Positions 26,082-33,674 of a stretch of DNA of 64,000 nucleotides are shown here, in pieces. Below the pieces are notes generated by a model. The model did not search any database. It was not told where the DNA came from and worked only from the letters and a program-made list of their open reading frames with translations. Position 1 is the stretch's first letter, and each line of letters opens with the position of its first letter. The DNA is from Phycisphaerales bacterium UBA7800 (GTDB taxonomy: Bacteria > Planctomycetota > Phycisphaerae > Phycisphaerales > Phycisphaeraceae), in NCBI GenBank assembly GCA_002480565.1, contig DLCK01000061.1:1-64000 (forward strand), read 5' to 3'. Both the position numbers and the translations under genes were made by a program.

Positions 26082-26163
26082 GGCTTTCTGCTGATCAATG
26101 GACTACTGTTTTACATTCGTCAGGCCGCACAGATATAAAATAAAAATCAGGAGACAATCAGTT

Positions 26164-27594
26164 ATGTCCAACGAAACCTTTTCAGTCACACTCCCCAGTG
26201 AGTTATCCCTCAAGCATACCGCTGACGTCATTGTTATCGGTGGTGGTCCCGGCGGGATTGGTGCTGCCGTCTCCGCTGCACGTGGTGGGGCGGATGTCCT
26301 GCTTGTCGAACACTACGGCTTCCTTGGCGGCATGGCCACCGCAGGCGAAGTCAATCCCTTCATGCCCAACCACTATGACGGGAAACCACTGGACACGGGG
26401 ATCTACACCGAATGGGTCGATCGCATGGCAAGCTATGGTGGAGTTTGTGATTCGGGCCTTAAATTCTTTGATCCAGGCGTCGCGCGATTGGCTGCCGAAG
26501 ACCTGTGCATCGAAGCGGGTGTCCGTCTGCTTTATCACCATCGCGTGGTTCACGTCGAAACCGCCAACAAAAAAATCACCGGCGTGGTCCTGCACTCAAA
26601 GTCCGGTCTGACCGTTGCCAAAGCAAAACAATACATCGACTCCACCGGTGACGGTGATCTGGCGGCTTTGGCTGGCTGCGAATTTAAGTTCGGCTCCGAA
26701 GACACCGGCTTTGCACAACCCATGACCATGTGCTTCAAACTCAAGCTCAGCGAATCCGCAAGACCCGAAGATGTCACCGGAGGGGACCTGTTTCAGAACG
26801 TGATGAAAAACCAGTACGACCTGATCCAGGAAGTCTACAAAAAGGCCCAGGAAGACGGGCGCATCGAATGCCCGCGTGAAAACGTGTTGATGTTCCGTGG
26901 CGTGGATCGGGATGTGGTCCACTTTAACACCACCCGTGTGATCAAGCATGATGCCACCGATGGCAATGCACTGTCTGAAGCCGAAGTGTTGGCACGCAAG
27001 CAGATTCGCCAACTCGTCAAAGTGCTCAGTGAAGAAGTCCCGGCATTTAAGGGATGCCAGATTTACTCCATCGCCCCGCAGATCGGTATCCGTGAGTCTC
27101 GCCGTATCATGGGCCGCGACTTCGTCACCACCCAGGATTACATGGACGGCCGCACTTATGCCGACGGCATCGCACGTGTGACCTATCCCATCGATATTCA
27201 CAATCCCAATGGGACGGGGACCGTCCTGCTGCACTTTCCCAAAGATGCATGGATGGAAGTGCCGTTTGGCTGCCTGCTGGCCAAGGATATTGATAATCTG
27301 GGGATCGGTGCACGCTGCATCAGTGTTGATCACGCAGTGCACTCGGCAGTGCGCGTGATGCCTCCGGTCGTGTCGCTTGGCCAAGCCATTGGTACTGCCG
27401 CCGCCATGGCCATCAAAGAAAATAAAGACATCTGCCAGGTCGATGGCAAGGTCGTCAAAGAAGACTTGATCAAGCAGGGCCGAAACATTGTCCCGTTTGA
27501 TCCTGAAAAGCAAACCACCGCGACCTACACCGACGAGCAGCGCGCCAAGATCGCCGAAGTCTGCGAAAAACGCGCCGGTCGCTTCAGCGCCTAA
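26164..27594 (+). CDS. FAD-dependent oxidoreductase (FAD_oxidored family)
   Basis: 476 aa from the ATG at 26164 (AGGAG about 11 bases upstream). The N terminus holds the dinucleotide fold DVIVIGGGPGGIGAAVSAARGG (about 20-40) and the family's 'EHYGFLGGMATAGEVNPFMP'. 'YIDSTGDGDLAALAGCEF' (about 158-175) and the FAD-closing 'DNLGIGARCISVDHAVHSAVRVMP' near 380-400 follow. This family is common in Planctomycetota and often linked to sugar or cyclitol catabolism. It is probably cytosolic, since no signal is seen. It is controlled by the divergent PocR/AraC regulator and followed by a terminator at 27644. Confidence 0.85.
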   Translation: MSNETFSVTLPSELSLKHTADVIVIGGGPGGIGAAVSAARGGADVLLVEHYGFLGGMATAGEVNPFMPNHYDGKPLDTGIYTEWVDRMASYGGVCDSGLKFFDPGVARLAAEDLCIEAGVRLLYHHRVVHVETANKKITGVVLHSKSGLTVAKAKQYIDSTGDGDLAALAGCEFKFGSEDTGFAQPMTMCFKLKLSESARPEDVTGGDLFQNVMKNQYDLIQEVYKKAQEDGRIECPRENVLMFRGVDRDVVHFNTTRVIKHDATDGNALSEAEVLARKQIRQLVKVLSEEVPAFKGCQIYSIAPQIGIRESRRIMGRDFVTTQDYMDGRTYADGIARVTYPIDIHNPNGTGTVLLHFPKDAWMEVPFGCLLAKDIDNLGIGARCISVDHAVHSAVRVMPPVVSLGQAIGTAAAMAIKENKDICQVDGKVVKEDLIKQGRNIVPFDPEKQTTATYTDEQRAKIAEVCEKRAGRFSA

Positions 27595-27643
27595 CCCCCG
27601 GAAGTTGCTCCGGACTCGGAAGGTTTAAATTTACATTTCATAG

Positions 27644-27673
27644 CGCATCGGACTCATCCCCGATGCGTTTTTT
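27644..27673 (+). terminator. Terminator of the FAD oxidoreductase gene
   Basis: Stem CGCATCGG / CCGATGCG with a 7-base loop (ACTCATC) and six T residues (27668-27673), 50 bases after the stop codon. Confidence 0.85.
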
Positions 27674-27742
27674 ACGCGCTTATCCAAGCCGCCAGATGAG
27701 TGACCAATGGGAGCGAATCTGACGGGGCCCCGACACCTATGG

Positions 27743-27748
27743 TAAAAT
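27743..27748 (+). promoter_or_regulatory. -10 element close to the DUF6504-like start
   Basis: TAAAAT ends six bases before the ATG at 27755 and no ribosome site lies between, which would give a leaderless or nearly leaderless mRNA. A second gene just downstream shows the same layout. Confidence 0.35.
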
Positions 27749-27754
27749 GATCAC

Positions 27755-28075
27755 ATGCCAACCACTGAGCAATTTATCTCCGAGTCCATCACGCCTGACA
27801 AGGACACACTCAATACGACGCAAATGGCGCGTGGTGAACCGGGCTTGCCCCAATGTTTTACCTGGCGGGATACCCAATACACCGTCGCTGAACTTCTCGA
27901 TAGCTGGAAAGAGTCAGGCAAGTGTACCCATGGCAGTGAAATGTACCTGCGTAAACACTGGTTTGAAATCCGAACCGTCAGTGGCGAAGTGATGAAAATC
28001 TACTTCGAACGCAAAGCCCGATCCGCCAAGCAAGCCAAACAACGCTGGTGGCTTTACACCATGTCCAAACCATGA
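27755..28075 (+). CDS. DUF6504-like small protein
   Basis: 106 aa, cytosolic. 'FTWRDTQYTVAELLDSWKESG' (about 35-55) is followed by 'MYLRKHWFEIRTVSGEVMKIYFERKARSAKQAKQRWWLYTM'. This YLRKHW...MKIYFER...RWWLY pattern matches small planctomycetal and actinobacterial proteins annotated as DUF6504. The activity is unknown. No Shine-Dalgarno sequence is visible. The next gene starts 81 bases downstream with its own -10 box. Confidence 0.65.
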   Translation: MPTTEQFISESITPDKDTLNTTQMARGEPGLPQCFTWRDTQYTVAELLDSWKESGKCTHGSEMYLRKHWFEIRTVSGEVMKIYFERKARSAKQAKQRWWLYTMSKP

Positions 28076-28141
28076 TGTTGTTCTGACAATAGCCTTGCCC
28101 CCGTGTGCGATAAAGTCGGTCACGTATAAATTGCATCTGGC

Positions 28142-28147
28142 TATAAT
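28142..28147 (+). promoter_or_regulatory. -10 element of the esterase gene
   Basis: Consensus TATAAT ends 9 bases before the ATG at 28157; the predicted start of transcription falls within a few bases of the start codon. The -35 position (28119-28124) matches only 3 of 6 bases. Confidence 0.45.
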
Positions 28148-28156
28148 GGGTTCACC

Positions 28157-28858
28157 ATGACCACACAAATCCCCACCGATATCTTCCTGCTCATCGGCCA
28201 ATCCAACATGGCAGGTCGCGGACGAATGCACGAAGTTTCGCATATTCAGAATAGTCACATTCATATGTTCCGTGATGGAGCTTGGCTGCCAGCGGTCGAA
28301 CCCATCCATACCGATAAGCCCGATATCGCTGGCATCGGTTTGTGCATGAGTTTTGCCCATCACCTTGTCAAAGGCTTTCCTACGATGCAGGTCGGCTTGA
28401 TCCCAACAGCAGTCGGTGGCACGCCATTGGCGCGTTGGATGCCCGGTGCGGATCTCTATGAAAACGCGGTCACCATCTGCAAAGACGCACTCTCCAAAGG
28501 TGGTAAACTCCGTGGTATTCTCTGGCATCAGGGGGAAGGGGATAGTGGTAACCTTGACAATGCCAACACCTATGCAACCCGGTTATTGGAAATGTTCACC
28601 ACACTCCGCGAGCAACTGGATGCCCCTGATGTTCCCGTTATCACCGGCGAACTTGGCCCGTATCTTGCCAATCATCCAACCTTGCGATACTACCAGACCG
28701 TCAACCAGCAATTACACCAGTTGGCAACACTGCTCCCGCATTACGCAGTCGCCCATGCTCATGACTTAACCGACAACGGCGACAACCTGCACTTTGACGC
28801 TAAGTCCCTCCGCGAGTTCGGGCACCGCTACTACCACCAATATCTAAAAGTGATGTAA
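28157..28858 (+). CDS. Sialate O-acetylesterase/SGNH-type carbohydrate esterase
   Basis: 233 aa without a signal peptide. Block I nucleophile GQSNMAGRG (about 14-22, Ser in QSN), the middle WHQGEGDSGN block (about 128-137) and the C-terminal Asp/His pair in DNGDNLHFDAKSLREFG define the SASA (DUF303, CE6-like) family of SGNH esterases. These remove acetyl groups from sialic acid or xylan-type sugars. Being apparently cytosolic, it would act on imported oligosaccharides. Confidence 0.85.
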   Translation: MTTQIPTDIFLLIGQSNMAGRGRMHEVSHIQNSHIHMFRDGAWLPAVEPIHTDKPDIAGIGLCMSFAHHLVKGFPTMQVGLIPTAVGGTPLARWMPGADLYENAVTICKDALSKGGKLRGILWHQGEGDSGNLDNANTYATRLLEMFTTLREQLDAPDVPVITGELGPYLANHPTLRYYQTVNQQLHQLATLLPHYAVAHAHDLTDNGDNLHFDAKSLREFGHRYYHQYLKVM

Positions 28859-28893
28859 ATCAGAATCGCAAACCAAACCGCACCCAATCACCA

Positions 28894-28929
28894 ATAAAGC
28901 CCGCGGGACTTCAGTCCCCGGGGTTGCCT
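28894..28929. repeat. CCCGCGGGACT palindromic repeat, copy 1
   Basis: AAAGCCCGCGGGACT, TCAGTCCCCGGGG. Inverted-repeat arms GGGACT/AGTCCC. The reverse complement matches the copy at 34997-35032 at nearly all positions. Confidence 0.6.
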
Positions 28930-28965
28930 TGAAAAGCGCAACTCGGATTCTTCATCGCGCCGCAT

Positions 28966-30834
28966 TTACCCTTGTTTCATCTCTTCGAGTTTTTCCCAAC
29001 GTAGATACAGTTTGCGGACTTTGTCTTGCGCGACTGCGTAGTCGTCACAGACCTTACCGTAGTTGGTGCGGTCGTTGATGATTTTCGGATCATTCATTTT
29101 TTCCTTGAGTTCTTCAAGGATTTGCTCAGCTTTGAGAATTGACTCTTCCATGCCATCGAGTTCAAGTTGGTGCTTGTAACTCAGTTTTTTCCCGGTGGTA
29201 GTTGTTGGTTTTGCAGATTGCGAAGTGTTATTGGCTGAGCCGTTGGACTTAGCGGCTTTAGCGTTGGCTGCTGCTGCTTTTTTCTCTGCCTGTTTTTGCT
29301 TGGCGGTGTCGTCGGTGTACTTCTGCCACTGTTCAATGGAGGGATGGAATTTGGCATTGCCTTGGCCATCTAGCGCGAGTAATTCCGAGGAAAGACGTGC
29401 AAGCAGGAATCGGTCATGGGTGACAAGCACAATCGCGCCGGGGAATTCCGAGAGCGTCTGTTCGAGCACCTGCAAGGTGGGGATGTCCAGGTCATTGGTC
29501 GGTTCGTCGAGGATCAATATGTCCGCAGGCTTGAGCATCAGGTTGGCAATCATAATCCTTGCCTGCTCTCCGCCGGAGAGTTTGTTGACCTGTGTGCGGA
29601 ATTTGTCAGCTTCAAAAAGGAACTTGCGCGCCCAGCCGGTGACGTGCATGGCTTTGCCACGATAGTGGATCGTGTCGCCAATCGGACAGAGTGCTTCCTG
29701 CAATGTCTGAGTTGGGTTGAGTGCTTCACGGTGCTGCGTGAAGTTGACGATCTTTAAATCCGCTGCCTGTTTGACCGTGCCGGTGTCCGGTTCAAGGTCG
29801 CCGGTGAGAATCTTCATGAGCGTGGTCTTGCCCGACCCGTTAGCACCGAGCAGTCCCAGACACATGCCCGGCGAGAGCGTGATATCAAGGTCGGCAAAGA
29901 GTTTTTTGTCACCCAGGGTTTTGCTGATGTTGTGCGTGACCAGCAGCTTTTGGGTCTTACGCTGCGTCCCATGGAATTCCATCTTGGCAGTGCGCTTCGG
30001 AGCGTTGTTACGGTCCTTGATTTGCGAGAGTTCTTCGCGGCGTTGGCTTGCTTCTTTGACCTGTGAGGTGTTGCGCGTTTGGCGACCTTGCACGCCTTGT
30101 CTAAGCCAAGCATCATCTCGGCGGACTTTCGTTGCCAACGCCGTTTGTTGGTTGGCTTGAGCAGTGAGGAATTCATCTTTGCGACGCAGAAATTCCGTGT
30201 AGTTGCCAGCGACTTCAAACGTGCCGTTGGGGTAAGCTTTGTTGAGTTCGATGATTTTTTGAGCCGTATTTTCCAGAAACACACGGTCATGGGTGATGAA
30301 CACCATCGCAATGTTTGACTGCTTGACGAACTGTTCAAGCCACAAGATACCTTCCATATCCAAGTGGTTGGTCGGTTCGTCGAGCATCAGCACATCCGGT
30401 TCGGTCGCTAACGCGCAGGCAATGGACAGCCGCTTCTTCCACCCGCCGGAGAGTTCGACGATGGGCTGGTCGAGATTTTCAAATCCGAGTTTGGAGAGTT
30501 GAATAATTGCCTGCGTCTGAGCATCAAGTCCGTGGTCATCGTGATCCCGATCTGAGGCGATAGCAGCAACGACAGCATCGACTGGCGTGACCGCATCGCC
30601 GAACTGATCCATCTGTGGGATATAGGCTTGTTTGAGTTGGCGACGACGAATGATTTCTCCTTCGTCGGGTTCCTCAATTTTGGTTAGGACTTTTAGGAGC
30701 GTGGACTTGCCAGCACCATTGGGGCCGATCATGCCGATGCGGTCATTATCCGCAATAGTGATCGACACGCCGGTGAAAAGAACCTGCGTTGCATAGGACT
30801 TGGAGATTTCGGTAGCGGTGATTAAGGATGCCAT
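28966..30834 (-). CDS. ABC-F family ATPase (Uup-like)
   Basis: 622 aa from MASLITATEIS at 30834. It has two ATP-binding domains and no membrane helix. Domain 1 has GPNGAGKST, signature LSGGW and LMLDEPTNHLD; domain 2 has GANGSGKTT, LSGGEQ and LILDEPTNDLD. The linker between them contains the charged ABC-F arm (FLRRKDEFLTAQANQQ). The last 75 residues are a coiled coil (LDGMEESILKAEQILEELKEKMND) as in Uup. Members act on ribosomes or, for Uup, branched DNA and ribosome assembly. An upstream extension of the frame runs through repeat sequence and is not translated in my reading. Confidence 0.92.
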   Translation of the reverse strand: MASLITATEISKSYATQVLFTGVSITIADNDRIGMIGPNGAGKSTLLKVLTKIEEPDEGEIIRRRQLKQAYIPQMDQFGDAVTPVDAVVAAIASDRDHDDHGLDAQTQAIIQLSKLGFENLDQPIVELSGGWKKRLSIACALATEPDVLMLDEPTNHLDMEGILWLEQFVKQSNIAMVFITHDRVFLENTAQKIIELNKAYPNGTFEVAGNYTEFLRRKDEFLTAQANQQTALATKVRRDDAWLRQGVQGRQTRNTSQVKEASQRREELSQIKDRNNAPKRTAKMEFHGTQRKTQKLLVTHNISKTLGDKKLFADLDITLSPGMCLGLLGANGSGKTTLMKILTGDLEPDTGTVKQAADLKIVNFTQHREALNPTQTLQEALCPIGDTIHYRGKAMHVTGWARKFLFEADKFRTQVNKLSGGEQARIMIANLMLKPADILILDEPTNDLDIPTLQVLEQTLSEFPGAIVLVTHDRFLLARLSSELLALDGQGNAKFHPSIEQWQKYTDDTAKQKQAEKKAAAANAKAAKSNGSANNTSQSAKPTTTTGKKLSYKHQLELDGMEESILKAEQILEELKEKMNDPKIINDRTNYGKVCDDYAVAQDKVRKLYLRWEKLEEMKQG

Positions 30835-30896
30835 AGTCGGGAAATGGTAGCAGAAACCCCCGTCCCCCGGAAGTGAACTGCTACGTGACGATGATT

Positions 30897-30924
30897 GAGC
30901 ACAGGATGTCAATCCGGTGCAGGC
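30897..30924. repeat. CACCGGATG-family inverted repeat, copy D
   Basis: AGCACAGGATG, TCAAT, CCGGTGCAGG; 26 identical bases with the copy at 14375-14402. Confidence 0.65.
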
Positions 30925-30967
30925 AAATTCGTAGGCACACACTCGCACGTAACCTACGCCATGTTCA

Positions 30968-30989
30968 CACCAGATGCTAACATCTGGTG
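30968..30989. repeat. CACCAGATG palindrome, complete copy E
   Basis: Perfect 9-bp arms CACCAGATG and CATCTGGTG around CTAA, 44 bases from copy D. Together they fill the 213-base divergent gap between the ABC-F gene and the next gene. Confidence 0.7.
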
Positions 30990-31047
30990 ACAGTTGATTG
31001 AAGTGGAGTACAATGCAACACACATCACATTACCGGGAGATCACACA

Positions 31048-32553
31048 TTGACAGACAAAAAAGACAAACCACGCAAGGGTTGTATTCGGAGACTCTTTGG
31101 CTTTGGATGGGGGGTGTTCAAGTTCACCGTGACTTGCTGTCTGCTGGCTGCGGTGGGGTATGTGGTCTGGGTGAACTATGCAGGGAAACAAGCTCTTAAA
31201 CGATTTGAAGCAGAACTCCTCAAGCGTCAGATTCCATTAGCATTTGAAGATGAGAAACAAATCCCGGATGAGGTAAATGCTGCACGGTATTGGCAGGCGG
31301 CAATGAAGATGGTTGTACGTCCAGACTACCGCGCTTTTGATGAGTTGAACTGGCCGGATTTTGGCGAGCGGTTTATGCCGGACGTGACAGCGTTGTTGGC
31401 CAAACAGTGTCAGCAGAACCAAGCGGTATTCCCACTGATAAAAAATGCTCGTTCGCATGATCAGTGTTTCTATCAAATCAATGCCATTGAGAACCTTGAT
31501 CAATATATGAGATTTTTGGGGCAGCAACGTCCATTGATCTATGTTTTAAAACATCATGTTGATTATGCCACTGCTAAAGGTGACAAGCAAAAAGCCGTTG
31601 ATATCTGTTTGGATTTGTTGGCATTTGTTGATTCAGGTAAGCAAACCGACTCATGGTTTTACCAATATGTCAGACAGACACATGTAGCCATAGCAATATC
31701 GCAAATTGAAGAATTAATGGCACGAGTAGAATCAACACCTTCACAAATCTTAGAACTCAAACAAGCGATGAATACGCAAATGATCTTGGATTTGCCCAAA
31801 ATATTGCGTGGTGATTTTCGCGATAAATATCAAAGAATGGCAAGGCCAGATTGGTACTTATTGCAGCAGGAATATCAACGCGGCTTGGCTTCGTACAAAT
31901 TGTCTTTTACTGCACCTCGCTACGAATTTACGGGTTGGGAAGGTAAGCCCGGATTGGAACTGGTGATGCCAATCCAGAAGTGGTACGAATGGCTGCTTGA
32001 ATGTGCGATTAATTGCTCAAACGACTTGTGTGGAGGCGCTTATCAGATGATTGACGAGAAAACAGCTGCACAAGGCTTTGAAGTTTACGATTTACTTCTA
32101 CAACCCGATGTGTCCTGGGAGCACCTGAAAGAGATCAAAAAAATCGGAGATAATTACGGTGATAATCTGTTCCTCCGTACCGGGCGGACTCAGATAATAG
32201 TTGCCATGGCTGCATTATCTATCGAGCAATACCGTATGACACATGGTGATTGGCCAAGCAGCCTTGATCAAGTGTTTGATGAAGACCCTGTGGATACATA
32301 TGAACAATCTTTGAAAATAGTCAAGTGCGATGATGGGGTACTTGTTTATAGCTGTGGGCCTAATGGGATTGATGATCAGGGGATTTGGCATAAAAGCGAA
32401 GATGAGAGTCAATCCAAAGATGATGTCGCGTTTCGTCTGCTTGATCCGAGTCAGAGGAATCGTGAGCCGGAGCCGAAACCCAAGCCGGAAACAGAAATTT
32501 CAACGGGTGCGCCACAGTTGCCTGCTAATCTGTTTGAAGATGTGCCGCATTGA
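31048..32553 (+). CDS. Membrane-anchored protein with GspG-like tail, unknown function
   Basis: 501 aa if started at the TTG at 31048, which has GGGAGA 7 bases upstream; the in-frame TTG at 30994 has none and lies beside the repeat. One membrane helix (VFKFTVTCCLLAAVGYVVWV) lies near residue 25 and the remainder is predicted outside. The region 'RTQIIVAMAALSIEQYRMTHGDWPSSLDQVF...VDTYEQSLKIVKCDDGVLVYSCGPNGIDDQG' (about 390-465) resembles the C-terminal part of type II pseudopilins and is a recurring planctomycetal domain. The proline/lysine-rich tail is short. Function is unknown. Confidence 0.7.
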   Translation: MTDKKDKPRKGCIRRLFGFGWGVFKFTVTCCLLAAVGYVVWVNYAGKQALKRFEAELLKRQIPLAFEDEKQIPDEVNAARYWQAAMKMVVRPDYRAFDELNWPDFGERFMPDVTALLAKQCQQNQAVFPLIKNARSHDQCFYQINAIENLDQYMRFLGQQRPLIYVLKHHVDYATAKGDKQKAVDICLDLLAFVDSGKQTDSWFYQYVRQTHVAIAISQIEELMARVESTPSQILELKQAMNTQMILDLPKILRGDFRDKYQRMARPDWYLLQQEYQRGLASYKLSFTAPRYEFTGWEGKPGLELVMPIQKWYEWLLECAINCSNDLCGGAYQMIDEKTAAQGFEVYDLLLQPDVSWEHLKEIKKIGDNYGDNLFLRTGRTQIIVAMAALSIEQYRMTHGDWPSSLDQVFDEDPVDTYEQSLKIVKCDDGVLVYSCGPNGIDDQGIWHKSEDESQSKDDVAFRLLDPSQRNREPEPKPKPETEISTGAPQLPANLFEDVPH

Positions 32554-32627
32554 AACTGCTTGAGCGCAACCGATCCTTGATCGGCCCGTGCTGACTCAGC
32601 AAGGTTCGCTTGTTGTGTGGTGTTGCT

Positions 32628-33218
32628 TTACGAGTTTTCTTTGCGTGATCCGATTACCTTGGCGGGGACGCCCACGGCAATGCTGTACGGTGGCACATCC
32701 TTTGTCACCACTGCACCGGCACCGATCACGCTACCTTTACCAATTGTCACGCCTGCCATGATGTTCACGCGGCCGGCGATCCAGCAGTCGTCTTCAATCA
32801 CAATTGGCTTGGCTTCGAGACCTTGTTCGTGAATGGGGCGGTCGGGGTCGGCAAAGACGTGATTACCAGCGATCATCATCACCTGCGGGGCGATGCGGAC
32901 ATAGTTGCCGATGGTGATTTTGCCGTGTTCGCCATAGCCGACGAGGATGCTGTTGGCCTGCACGGAGCTGTGGTCGCCGATGGTGATATTACCCTGGACG
33001 ATGGCACCGGGGCCGATGGTCGAATCACTGCCAATACGCAGATGATCTTTCCGGGGATGGAGCATCGCGCGGGGGCTGATGCGTGTGGTGGGGGTGATGT
33101 GAACATGGCGGTGGCGCATCGCCATGCGTCTTCCTAGCCACAACGCGATCCGTTGGCCGAGTGTTTGATTGCTCGGCATGGAGTAGCCTTTGTCCAGCAG
33201 GTTCCAGAGTAAACTCAT
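32628..33218 (-). CDS. Left-handed beta-helix acyltransferase
   Basis: 196 aa from the ATG at 33218 (MSLLWNLLDKGY). Hexapeptide repeats run from about residue 60 to 180 (IGSDSTIGPGAIVQGNITIGDHSSV, IGNYVRIAPQVMMIAGNHVF, IEDDCWIAGRVNIMAGVTIGKGSVIGAGAVVTKDVPPYSIAVGVPAKVIG). 'AGNHVFADPDRPIHEQG' has the catalytic His region of the maltose/serine O-acetyltransferase-like sugar acetylases. It probably O-acetylates a surface sugar. An upstream frame extension to 33344 is possible but lacks a ribosome site. Confidence 0.88.
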   Translation of the reverse strand: MSLLWNLLDKGYSMPSNQTLGQRIALWLGRRMAMRHRHVHITPTTRISPRAMLHPRKDHLRIGSDSTIGPGAIVQGNITIGDHSSVQANSILVGYGEHGKITIGNYVRIAPQVMMIAGNHVFADPDRPIHEQGLEAKPIVIEDDCWIAGRVNIMAGVTIGKGSVIGAGAVVTKDVPPYSIAVGVPAKVIGSRKENS

Positions 33219-33364
33219 TGGGGGATGACCTCTATTTTTGAGCAGTGAAGTTTCGTGTTGCCTTGCCGTTTCATTGACAATTATTGCATGTCTTTGTGAG
33301 TCGGGCTGTGTCAGCTTTCCCTTATACATATCTTTACCCGTCACCAGTTATCGAACGATTAGAA

Positions 33365-33545
33365 ATTAAACACGAAGGCACGAAGGACACGAAGACAAGG
33401 CAGCAAGAACTGTGCTCAAAGTAAGTGGTCGCCTTAAACACGATACATTCAAAACGACCACTTACTTCGTGCGCAGCTCTTTACTTGATTAAAAAAATGC
33501 CTTTCTTCGTGTCCTTCGTGTTCTTCGTGCCTTCGTGTTAAAAAC
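33365..33545. repeat. Long hairpin repeat, element C (CACGAAGG arms)
   Basis: The left arm at 33365-33394 repeats a CACGAAGG unit three to four times. The right arm at 33499-33544 repeats its complement (CCTTCGTG) four times. The centre has a perfect 13-bp stem AAGTAAGTGGTCG (33419-33431) / CGACCACTTACTT (33455-33467), extended outward by about ten further mostly matched positions. Edges are ATTAAAC and GTTAAAA. It accounts for most of the 456-base gap between 33219 and 33674; I see no gene in the rest. Confidence 0.8.
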
Positions 33546-33674
33546 AAATCGTACAACATGCCAAACAATTTAATTCATTCATATTGAGCGACTGATAAGC
33601 AGGGCTGGATTCAAGCCATTTGTGCATAAGGCAATGCTGTGTCAACCCGGTCCGGTTCGCAGATAGACAAGTGT

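Noticed and set aside
26596..27513. 305-codon open frame on the minus strand opposite the FAD oxidoreductase
   Set aside because: The plus-strand protein has strong family motifs and a ribosome site; the antisense frame is His/Asp-rich mirror sequence with no start signal.
33365..33545. Short repeated units resembling a CRISPR array
   Set aside because: Units are contiguous, degenerate and inverted across a centre, with no spacers and no cas genes; it is a hairpin element.
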